Source of the DNA: RHKX01 sp963743875
Lineage (GTDB): Bacteria; Actinomycetota; Thermoleophilia; Solirubrobacterales; 70-9
Direction of reading: 5' to 3'
DNA length: 64,000 nt
NCBI GenBank assembly: GCA_963743875.1
Contig: CAVURM010000004.1
Span: 259,562 to 323,561 of the forward strand
The notes under the pieces are model-generated. The model saw only the letters and a list, made by a program, of their open reading frames with translations, did not search any database and was not told the DNA's origin. Both the position numbers and the translations under genes were made by a program. The first letter of the stretch is position 1; the number at the start of each line of letters is the position of its first letter. Positions 53,404-61,246 of this stretch are shown here, piece by piece.

Positions 53404-54335
53404 TGGTCCCCGGCCCGATCGTGGCGCATCGCGACGATCATCTGCGCGAGCAGGCCGAAGGTGAAGAACTGAATCCCGACCACGATCAGCAGAACTCCGA
53501 GCAGGAGCAGCGGGCGGCCACCGATCGACTCGCCGGCGAGCTTCTCGATCGTCAGGTAGAGCCCGATCAGAATCCCGATCGCGAAGGCGACGATCCCGAG
53601 CCCGCCGAAGAGGTGGAGGGGGCGGTTTCCGTAGCGGCCCATGAACACGACCGCCAGTAGGTCGAGCATCCCGCGGACGTAGCGCTCGATCCCGAACTTG
53701 GTGCGGCCGTGAAGGCGGGGGCGATGGTTGACGGGGATCTCGGTGACCGCCCACCCTTGCTGGGCAGCCAGCACCGGGATGAACCGATGCATCTCCCCGT
53801 AGATCCGCAGGGAGCGGATCCGGTCGCCGCGGTATCCCTTCAAGCCGTTGTTGAAGTCGTGCAGCGGGACCCCCGAGATCCGGGCCGTCGCCCGGTTGAA
53901 GAGCGCCGACGCCCAGCGCCGCCGAGCTGGATCCTGCCGATCCTGCTTCCAGCCCGAGACCAGATCGAAGCCTTTATCCAGTTCCGCGATCAGCGCAGGG
54001 ATCTCGTTCGGGTCGTCCTGGCCGTCACCGTCGAGGGTGATCACATACTCGCCGCGGCTGTGGGCGAAACCGGCATCGAGGGCCGCCGACTTCCCGACAT
54101 TGCGACCCAGGCGCACCAGCACGACATTCGGATGCCCGGCCGCGACCTCCGTCAGGTAGGCGCCCGTTCCATCGGTCGAGCCGTCGTCGACGAAGATCAG
54201 CTCGTGCTTGCCCGGGAGGGACTCCGTCACAGCTTCGATCTCGGCGATCAGCTCGGGGAGGGCGTCGCGTTCGTCGAGAACGGGAACGACGATTGAGAGG
54301 TCCACTTCGGTCCGCTGTTCAGCCGTCGAACTCAT
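53400..54335 (-). CDS. GT2 polyprenyl-phosphate glycosyltransferase (GtrB/DPMS-like)
   Basis: A 311-residue enzyme. The catalytic domain has LSIVVPVLDERDALPELIAE, LIFVDDGSTDGTGAYL, ITLDGDGQDDPNEIPALI and HDFNNGLKGYRGD. Two C-terminal membrane helices (HLFGGLGIVAFAIGILIGLY and LLLLGVLLIVVGIQFFTFGL) make it the GtrB type that transfers a sugar to undecaprenyl phosphate. It is coupled to the GT-C-like gene downstream by a GTGA overlap. Confidence 0.92.
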   Translation of the reverse strand: MSSTAEQRTEVDLSIVVPVLDERDALPELIAEIEAVTESLPGKHELIFVDDGSTDGTGAYLTEVAAGHPNVVLVRLGRNVGKSAALDAGFAHSRGEYVITLDGDGQDDPNEIPALIAELDKGFDLVSGWKQDRQDPARRRWASALFNRATARISGVPLHDFNNGLKGYRGDRIRSLRIYGEMHRFIPVLAAQQGWAVTEIPVNHRPRLHGRTKFGIERYVRGMLDLLAVVFMGRYGNRPLHLFGGLGIVAFAIGILIGLYLTIEKLAGESIGGRPLLLLGVLLIVVGIQFFTFGLLAQMIVAMRHDRAGDQ

Positions 54336-54392
54336 TGGTCAGGCGACAGTCAACATCATCGGAATCGACGAAGCAGCGGGCGCTCGAGCAGT

Positions 54393-55625
54393 CTAGGGCG
54401 AGACTTCGGCGGCTGCGTTCGCGGGCGCGGCCGACGCGAAGCGCCGCTTACCCCAGCGCATCAGCGGGCGCTCGAGGGCGTAGTAGCTGATCGCGGCGCA
54501 TCCGATCGTGGCCGCAAGCGTGACCAGGGCGACCACGGGGAACTGCATCGACGGCCACAGGTCGGCGGCGCCCGCGTCGAGCACGACGATCAGCACGGGG
54601 AACTGCCAGAGGAAGATCCCGTAGGAGATCAATCCGAGCCAGGTCGGGATCGGGTGGCGGAGGAAGCGGCGGTAGCGGCCGGGACCCTCGCCGCCGAACG
54701 TCGCGGGGAGGACGACGAGCAGGGCGATCAGCCCGAAGACCACGAACTGCGTCAGGTACACGTTGATGTCGCCGAGCGGGAAGGCCGTGGCCGGGAACGG
54801 GTCGAGCAGGGCGAGCGAAAGCCACGCGTACAGCACGGCGGCTCCGGCCAGCGGCGCCCACGGATGCCGTTCGACGGCGGCGACGAGCCGCGGCTCTCGC
54901 GGCTGCTCTCGCACCCAGACGGAGAGCGCCGCGAGGCCGAGGCCGAGGGCGAACCACCAGCCGCGGCCGACCGGCGAGTAGAAGAGGACCTGGCCGAGGT
55001 CGCTCGAGGGGACGCGGCCCTGGATCACGAACGATGCGACCGACAGGACGGCCACCGCGATCGCCTCCGGCACCAACCAGGGGCCCCGCCAGCGGCGGGC
55101 GATCCACGCCATCAGCAGCACGAAGAAGGGGAGCAGCACGTAAAAGAAGACTTCGATCGCGAGGCTCCATGCGGGTGGTATCGCGCAACGGTAGGGATCG
55201 ACCGCGCACGTGCCCTCCGGCGTGAAGACGGGGTAGTTCTGAAGTAGGCCGTAGTAGACCCACCAGTTACCGCTGAAGGCCCCCGCCATGCCGGGGACGA
55301 TCGCCGCGATGGTTAGCACCGCCCAGTAGGCAGGGGCGATTCGGAGGAAGCGACGGCGGGCGTAGCCCGAGAACGCGGGACGGTCGCGGTGTTTGCGGCG
55401 GCTGGCCACGAAGGGCCGATAGAGGAGGAACGCCGAGAGCAGGAAGAAGAATGGGACCCCGATGTCGAGGTGGGCAACGATGCGCCCGTGCCAGGTGTCG
55501 CTGAAGCCGCCGGTGAAGATCGCGACGTGCACGAACAGGATCGAGATCGCTGCCAGACCGCGCAGCGAATCGAAGAGTGGGAACCGCTGGTGGCTCTTCG
55601 GCATGATGGTCGATCCGACCGCCAT
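54393..55625 (-). CDS. acyltransferase 3 family membrane protein
   Basis: A 410-residue membrane acyltransferase that adds acetyl or other acyl groups to surface sugars. The family signature is RFPLFDSLRGLAAISILFVH, followed by DIGVPFFFLLSAFLLYRPF and RRRFLRIAPAYWAVL. About ten helices are seen. The catalytic His lies in ILFVHVAIF. ATG 55625 or ATG 55604 (MPKSHQRF) can serve as start. It lies in a run of glycan genes on the minus strand. Confidence 0.9.
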   Translation of the reverse strand: MAVGSTIMPKSHQRFPLFDSLRGLAAISILFVHVAIFTGGFSDTWHGRIVAHLDIGVPFFFLLSAFLLYRPFVASRRKHRDRPAFSGYARRRFLRIAPAYWAVLTIAAIVPGMAGAFSGNWWVYYGLLQNYPVFTPEGTCAVDPYRCAIPPAWSLAIEVFFYVLLPFFVLLMAWIARRWRGPWLVPEAIAVAVLSVASFVIQGRVPSSDLGQVLFYSPVGRGWWFALGLGLAALSVWVREQPREPRLVAAVERHPWAPLAGAAVLYAWLSLALLDPFPATAFPLGDINVYLTQFVVFGLIALLVVLPATFGGEGPGRYRRFLRHPIPTWLGLISYGIFLWQFPVLIVVLDAGAADLWPSMQFPVVALVTLAATIGCAAISYYALERPLMRWGKRRFASAAPANAAAEVSP

Positions 55626-55631
55626 CAGTCC

Positions 55632-56402
55632 TCAGGGCCGGTACTTGCGCGACGGCCAGACGCCGGTGCGATGGAGCATCAGGCGGATCCCCTGCCAGAC
55701 GGTCTTCAGCCCGTAGACGACACCGGTCCTGAAGCCGACCGAGGACGCCTCCTCGAAGTAGCGGCAGCGGGCGGGGACCTCGTCGATTCGGTAGCCGAGC
55801 TCCGCCGCCTGGTAGAGCATCTCGGCATCGAAGCTGAAGTCGAGCGAGTTGCGCAGGAATGGCACTCCCAACAGCAATTCCCGCGAGTAGGCGCGGTAGC
55901 CGGTGTGCGCCTCGCTCAGGTCGGTACCCATGACGCGATTCTGGAATGTCGTCAGAAAGCGGTTCGCCATGAACTTCCAACGCGGCATCCCGGCAGCGAT
56001 CGCGGCCCCCGGTATCGCCAGCCTGGAACCGAGTACGAGATCGGCCTCGCCGGCGAGGATCGGAGCGACCATCTCGGGGATCAGGCCCGGCTCGTACTGG
56101 CCGTCGGGATGAAGCATCACGACGACGTCCGCCCCGTGGTGGAGCGCCTGCATATAGCAGGTTTTCTGGTTGCCCCCGTAGCCGACCTGATGCGGGTGCC
56201 AGACCACCTCTAGCGGCAGCTCCCGGGCGAGCTCGACGGTCTCGTCAGTGGAGGAGTCGTCGACGAGGATGATCTCGTTGACGTGGTTGAGCGGGATCTC
56301 GGAGACCGTCTGCGCCAGGGTCGCGGCCGCCTGCCGGGCGGGCATCACCACAACGACCTTCGGCTCGGCTGTCCCCTTCGCGTCAGGCAAGTCGTGCTTC
56401 AA
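55632..56402 (-). CDS. glycosyltransferase family 2
   Basis: A 256-residue GT2 enzyme. It has KVVVVMPARQAAATLAQTVS, EIILVDDSSTDETVELAREL, MLHPDGQYEPGLIPEMV and AHTGYRAYSRELL. No C-terminal helices are seen. It overlaps the 3' end of the upstream methyltransferase. TTG 56402 or TTG 56390 are the only reasonable starts, so the start is uncertain. The sugar and acceptor are unknown. Confidence 0.85.
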   Translation of the reverse strand: MKHDLPDAKGTAEPKVVVVMPARQAAATLAQTVSEIPLNHVNEIILVDDSSTDETVELARELPLEVVWHPHQVGYGGNQKTCYMQALHHGADVVVMLHPDGQYEPGLIPEMVAPILAGEADLVLGSRLAIPGAAIAAGMPRWKFMANRFLTTFQNRVMGTDLSEAHTGYRAYSRELLLGVPFLRNSLDFSFDAEMLYQAAELGYRIDEVPARCRYFEEASSVGFRTGVVYGLKTVWQGIRLMLHRTGVWPSRKYRP

Positions 56403-57279
56403 CGTAGACGATCCCGGCCCGGCGGGACACGACCTCGACCGCGGTGGAGGCGACCGCGATCGGCGCCAAGACGACACCGGCAGCGATCGTCACGAGTTGG
56501 CGCACCCGGCTCATCGGTTCCTTCCGAGCATCCGGCCTGCGCATCGCCTGATAGAGGTCGAGCCGCCCCGGTAGCGAGCCGACGAGGCCGGCGAGCCAGC
56601 CGATCACGTTCTGCCCGGCGCGCAGGTAGGAGACCCGCTCGATCCGGAGTCCGGCGCGCTCCAGGCCCTCGGTCAGACTCTGGGTCGAGAGGTGAACAAG
56701 GTGCCGCGGCATGTCGAGATGAAGCCAGCGGTCGCCGAAGATACGCGCCTGGAGGCTGTCGGTGTTCGGGACGCCGACTATCACGACGCCTCCCGGCAAC
56801 AGCAGGCGCGCTGCCGCCGTGATCGCGCCGCGCGGGTCGGGCAGGTGCTCGAGCGAGTGCCAGAAGACGACCGCTGCCCACTTGCCCTTCACCTCCTCGA
56901 TCGACAGATCCACGAAGTCCTCGCGCATCGCTCCGCGCTCGAGCCCGACCGTCTCCCGCCCGCGCGAGACAAGGGCGTCGACGAGTGTCCCGTCGCCGGC
57001 GCCAACGTCGAGGATCGGGCCGGGCGGAGCCGTCTCATCGAGTCGGCTTGCGAGCAGCGCGCGAGTGCGCCCAAGGACCGCATCCCCTCCCAGGTAGAAG
57101 CGGTTCACGCCACCCTCAGGCCGGTACCAGCCGCCGTAGGCCGCTTCGAGCTCGGCGGCGTCGGGCGCGGGGTCGGTCGAAGCGGCTCCGCACCGCGGGC
57201 ATCCCGTTCGCCCGTGCATCCGGAGTGCGTCGGGTCCGAGCGGCGCGCCGCACCAGAGGCAGGTCTCAACCGACTTCAT
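56383..57279 (-). CDS. zinc-ribbon class I SAM methyltransferase
   Basis: A 298-residue protein. The N-terminus has two CxxC pairs (CLWCGAPLG and CPRCGAAS) forming a zinc ribbon, as in sugar methyltransferases of the TylF/NovU-related type. The SAM motif is ILDVGAGDGTLVDALVSRG and FWHSLEHLPDPRGAI follows. A hydrophobic stretch near the end (LVTIAAGVVLAPIAVASTAV) may associate with the membrane. Its ATG overlaps the previous stop (ATGA), so it is coupled to the gene at 57276. Confidence 0.87.
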   Translation of the reverse strand: MKSVETCLWCGAPLGPDALRMHGRTGCPRCGAASTDPAPDAAELEAAYGGWYRPEGGVNRFYLGGDAVLGRTRALLASRLDETAPPGPILDVGAGDGTLVDALVSRGRETVGLERGAMREDFVDLSIEEVKGKWAAVVFWHSLEHLPDPRGAITAAARLLLPGGVVIVGVPNTDSLQARIFGDRWLHLDMPRHLVHLSTQSLTEGLERAGLRIERVSYLRAGQNVIGWLAGLVGSLPGRLDLYQAMRRPDARKEPMSRVRQLVTIAAGVVLAPIAVASTAVEVVSRRAGIVYVEARLA

Positions 57280-58037
57280 CGCTTCGGCGTGCGGCAGATG
57301 GCGCAGACGTCCAGCGCCTCGTCCAGCCCGCTGCCGCGGAGCTCGAAGTCGTCCGCGGTTATCGATTCCGCCCGCGGGTCTTCGTTGTGACGATGGCGGT
57401 TCAACATCGCGTCGTAGAGCCGCTGCTTGGCTCGTATCGGCACGAGCCGACGCAGGCGTAGTGGATCCCACCCCAGCAGGCGGTCCAGCGTCTCGCGCTC
57501 TTCATCGAAGATATCCATGTAGCGCTCGGAGCCGAACAGGCCCAGCACCTCGACCTCCGCGAACGTGGGCCGGCAGAGTTCCCCGAGCTCGTGATGATCG
57601 AACTCGACGTAGTGGTAGGGGTCGATGATCTCGTCCGGTCGGCCGAGCGTCAGCCGGTTCGGCGTTACGAAGACCGCGATCCCGTCCGGTTCCAGGACGC
57701 GGCTGACCTCGGCGAGAACGCGCTTGGGGTCGGGCACGTGCTCGAGAGACTGCACCGAGAGCACCGACTCGAACGAGCCGTCGTCAAACGGGAGGTCGCG
57801 CATGTCGGCGACAACGGTCTCCCGATCCTGCCCGTCAAGCGCCCCTGGGTCGATATCGACGCCGACGGTTTCCCGCGGCTCGAGCAGGTGATAACTGTGG
57901 CCGACGCCGCAGCCCAGGTCGAGCACGCGCCCCTCCCGCAGGTACGTCGCGCTGAGCCTGTAGGCGGCCACGTGCCGCTGCCAGGTCGGATTGAATCCGC
58001 CGGACGGGCTGGCAACGCGCTCCCCGGTGATCTTCAT
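57276..58037 (-). CDS. class I SAM-dependent methyltransferase
   Basis: A 253-residue methyltransferase. VLDLGCGVGHSYHLLEPRET is the SAM motif, and VLSVQSLEHVPDPKRVLAEV and VTPNRLTLGRPDEIIDPYHY follow. It ends with CAICRTPKR. It is the first gene of the minus-strand run 58037-54393 and has a 43-base divergent space with the glycosyltransferase at 58081. The glycan substrate is unknown. Confidence 0.88.
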   Translation of the reverse strand: MKITGERVASPSGGFNPTWQRHVAAYRLSATYLREGRVLDLGCGVGHSYHLLEPRETVGVDIDPGALDGQDRETVVADMRDLPFDDGSFESVLSVQSLEHVPDPKRVLAEVSRVLEPDGIAVFVTPNRLTLGRPDEIIDPYHYVEFDHHELGELCRPTFAEVEVLGLFGSERYMDIFDEERETLDRLLGWDPLRLRRLVPIRAKQRLYDAMLNRHRHNEDPRAESITADDFELRGSGLDEALDVCAICRTPKR

Positions 58038-58080
58038 CGGCGCATCTTCTCAGCTTCGGTGGCACTAACCTCCCACGACC

Positions 58081-59148
58081 ATGTTTGCCTTCGCATGCGC
58101 GATAACCGACGAGGAGATGTACCGGCGCTGCGCAGCGCCGGGGTTCGAACTGGCCGCAGAGCCCGACACCGTGATCATCCCTCGCCTTGCCGTCGGCTCG
58201 ATCTTCCGCAGCTACAACATGCTGCTCGACCTTGCGCGTGACGACTTCGCGGACCTCGAGGCGCTCGTGATCGTGCACCAGGACTCCGAGATCCTCTCCA
58301 GCGACTTCCTGCCGAGGGTCCGCGAGGCGCTGGAGGATCCCGACGTGGCGCTCGTCGGGGCCGCTGGCGCGATCGACGTTCGCAGCATCGCCTGGTGGGA
58401 GGGCGCCGTCACCTGGGCTTCCTTCACCCATCGCTTCGACGACTACGGCGGAGGCGAGCTCCCAGGCCTGAGCTTCGCGCCCGACGCGCTGCCCGAGTAC
58501 GCAGCCACGGGCGAGGTCGACATGATCGACGGTTTCGTTATCGCCTTCTCGCCGTGGGCGATCGAGAACCTCCGCTTCGACGAGTCGATCGGGGGCGTCC
58601 TCCACGGCTACGACTTCGACCTCTGCATGCAGGCGCGCGAGGCGGGCAAGAAGGTCGTGACGGCGCCGCTTCAGGTTGCCCATCACCACTCGCTGAATCT
58701 CCTGAGCGAGCCCGAGGGCTGGATCGCCGCTCACATGAAGCTGACCGAGAAGTGGGCACATCGGATCAAGTCGTCACGGCGACGACTGGGAGGAGCGCGC
58801 CCGTCGGGCCGAGGCCGAGCTGTCGGCGACGCGGCTGACGGCCGGCGCCGGGCGGTTGATTTGGGAGATGCGGCTCGATCAGCTCGAGGAGCAGGATCGC
58901 CGAGCTCGAGGAGCACAACGTGGTGATCGAGAGAAGCATCTCCTGGCGGCTGGACCGCGCCGCTCCGCAAGCTGGCTCGGCGTGTTCAGGGGCGAGCGCG
59001 CTGCCGCTGCGAAGCCTGTCGAGGCCGGCGAGAGGCGTCGAGCCCGCGTTACCGGCGAGCGCAGCTCCGGCTCACTCGCCCTTCGCGTCGTCGGCAGAGC
59101 ACTGCGGCGCGGACCTCGTCGCGCGAGAACGTCGGCTTGCCGCGCTGA
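58081..59148 (+). CDS. glycosyltransferase (GT-A type) with coiled-coil tail, frameshifted
   Basis: The first 230 residues are clean: MFAFACAITDEEMYRRCAAP, ALVIVHQDSEILSSDFLP (DxD-like), MIDGFVIAFSPWAIE and GYDFDLCMQAREAGKK. After about 58770 the frame changes three times. Correcting one extra base each time restores WEERARRAEAELSATRL, a coiled coil (LEEQIAELEEHNVVIERS) and SWRLTAPLRKL, a tail often seen on surface GT proteins. The breaks read CAGGATC for CAGATC and CTGGACC for CTGACC. The exact end is uncertain and may lie before 59148. Confidence 0.75.
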
Positions 59149-60103
59149 CGTAGCGCTCGAGATCCGCTCGGCGAGCGCGAACGCGCCCGACTGACTCGAG
59201 CTTGCGCAGGAGGTCCTCCTGCCGGGCGCTCGCGCAGCGCTCGCGCTCCGCAGAGCTCGTCGAACTCCTCCTTGAGCGCGACCAGCTCGCGCGCACGGCC
59301 CTGGCCGGCGACGAGGTGCTCGACCCGGTTGCCCTCGAGCCGGGCCAGCACCGGGTTGCGGTCGTAGGGGGCGATCAGCTCGGCGACGGCGTCCGCCCAG
59401 GGCGCGTCCTCGTGCCAGATCAGCCCGAAGCCGAAGAACGCGGGGACGATCGCGAGCCGCAGGCCGTCGCGCTCGGCCATGAAGTCCTCGATCGCCGTCA
59501 GCGTGCCGTTGCCGGGCCCGCCCTCCTCGAGCGCCGCCCAGATGAACGGCAGGCCCCACTCGGCCACGCCCGGGTTGCCCGGGGCGAGCCCGACGTTGTT
59601 GCCGAGCGGCTGGCGATGCTCCTCGGGGATCCGCTCGGGCGCGTAGTAGGTGTCGCGGCGGGCGTGCGGCCAGAGCACGTCGTGGAAGAGCAGCAGCGGC
59701 ATCTCGGCGCCGGAGGCGATCCCGTCGATCAGCTCGAGCTCGCGGCTCAGCGTGAAGTAGTTGTGGTCGCCGTCGATCACGACCGCGTCGGGAAGCGAGT
59801 CGAGGCCGGCGAGGTAGTCGTGGCTGGTCTCCTCGATCAGCTCGAGCTCGGGGCGTGGGCGCGGCCAGCTCGCGCAGCCGGTCGGGGGGCAGCGGGTCCA
59901 TTCCGGCGACGGTCGCCCGCGAGACCGTCGGCCCAATCGAGCAGATGCGGCCGTCAGGTCACCCTCGAAGGCGCCGATCTCGAGCACCGATCGGGCGCCG
60001 ATCGCGTCGAGGCAGGGCAGCAGGATCTCGCGGACGTTGGCGAGGGAGTAGCCCCACTGCAGGGGGTCGTCGACCGCGGGGGGGTGGCGTTGTCACTGTT
60101 CAC
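59072..60103 (-). CDS. class I SAM methyltransferase (Methyltransf_24 type), frameshifted
   Basis: Pieces in all three frames assemble into one protein: WGYSLANVREILLPCLDAIG, VLEIGAFEGDLT, ATVAGMDPLPPDRLRELA, ELELIEETSHDYLAGL, VVIDGDHNYFTLSRELELID and FFGFGLIWHEDAPWADAVAE. The middle, from 59840 to about 59290, is one clean frame. At least four extra bases lie between 60085 and 59850, one of them in a C7 run. The C-terminus (FSRDEVRA) lies near 59100 and a TGA at 59072 is the likely end. GTG 60103 is the likely start. Confidence 0.7.
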
Positions 60104-60165
60104 CAGCCGCCAATCTATAGAGTTAGCTCTGCCTGCGGGCGACTCGAACGAAGGGCGACAAACCA

Positions 60166-61246
60166 ATGATCTTCAAAGGGAGAAAGACGACGGGCAAGCG
60201 ATCGAGCGGAACGATTCCGACGGCCGGAGGGCGGCGGCGGTCGCGGTCAGCGAGCGGCACGGCGACGATCGTCCGACCGAGCGAGATCCGGGCCGAGATC
60301 GCGAGCCTGATGGCAGCCAACCGCGAGTCCGGCGACCGCGACCGCGAGCGCCGCATCCTCGCGCTTCGCCACGTCGCCGGGGTCACGGCGCTCGAGGAGG
60401 CCGGACGAGCGCCCCGACTACGCCGAGCCCGACTCCGACGCGCTCCCGGCTGGGCGCGCTGCCGCCGATCGAGGCCGCCGACCTGACCGCCGGCATCGTT
60501 CGCGCGGGCATCCTCCGCGACGGGGCGGTCCTGGTGCGAGGCGTCGTCGACGCCCGCGGCCGCCGAAGTCCCTCGCCGACGGCATCGAGCAGGCCTTTCA
60601 CGACCGCGCCGCCTACAACGAGGGCAACCCGACGGCCGACTCCCTCTACGAGGAGTTCAAGCCCGCAGGACCGAGTTCGAGCAGCTCAGCGAGCGCAAGT
60701 GGATCGAGGCCGGCGGCGGGGTGCTCGCCGTCGACTCGCCTCGCGCTCGCCTTCGAGATGCTCGACGCGTTCGAGCGGATCGGCCTCGACGACGTGATCA
60801 GCGGCTACCTCGGCGAGCCGGCCGCCGTCTCGGCCGAGAAGTGCACGCTGCGCAAGGCCGACCCGTCGGTCGGCGGCGCCTGGCATCAGGACGGCAACTT
60901 CATGGGCGACGTGCGGGCGCTCAACGTCTGGCTCTCGCTGTCGCGCTGCGGCGACGTGGCGCCCGGCCTCGACATCGTGCCGAAGCGGGTCGACTACCTC
61001 GTCGAGGCCGGAACCGACGGCGCTCCGCTCTCCTACGTGATCGCGCCCGCGAAGGTCGAGGAGGCCGCCGGCGAGGCCGGGATCATCCGGCCGATCTTCG
61101 AGCCCGGCGACGTGCTCCTCTTCGACGACCTGTTCCTCCACCAGACGGGCTCGGACCCGTCGATGCCGAACCCGCGCTACGCGATCGAGAGCTGGTTCTT
61201 CGGCGCTTCCGGCTTCCCGGCCGACTACGCGCCGATCGCGGCTTGA
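60166..61246 (+). CDS. phytanoyl-CoA dioxygenase (PhyH)-like protein, frameshifted
   Basis: An Fe(II)/2-oxoglutarate-type dioxygenase. From about 60758 it is clean: KCTLRKADPSVGGAWHQDGN gives the HxD iron ligands, LFLHQTGSDPSMPNPRYAIE gives the distal His and the 2OG-binding Arg. The first half, IVRPSEIRAEIASLMAANRE to AFHDRAAYNEGNPTADSLYE, is spread over several frames through single extra bases. ATG 60166 is a likely start. In glycan loci such proteins may oxidise a sugar or lipid, but nothing here shows the substrate. Confidence 0.75.

Noticed and set aside
58770..61246. True pseudogenes in the last 5 kb
   Set aside because: The breaks are almost all single extra bases in short runs, and repaired proteins keep all active-site residues, so sequence error is more likely.
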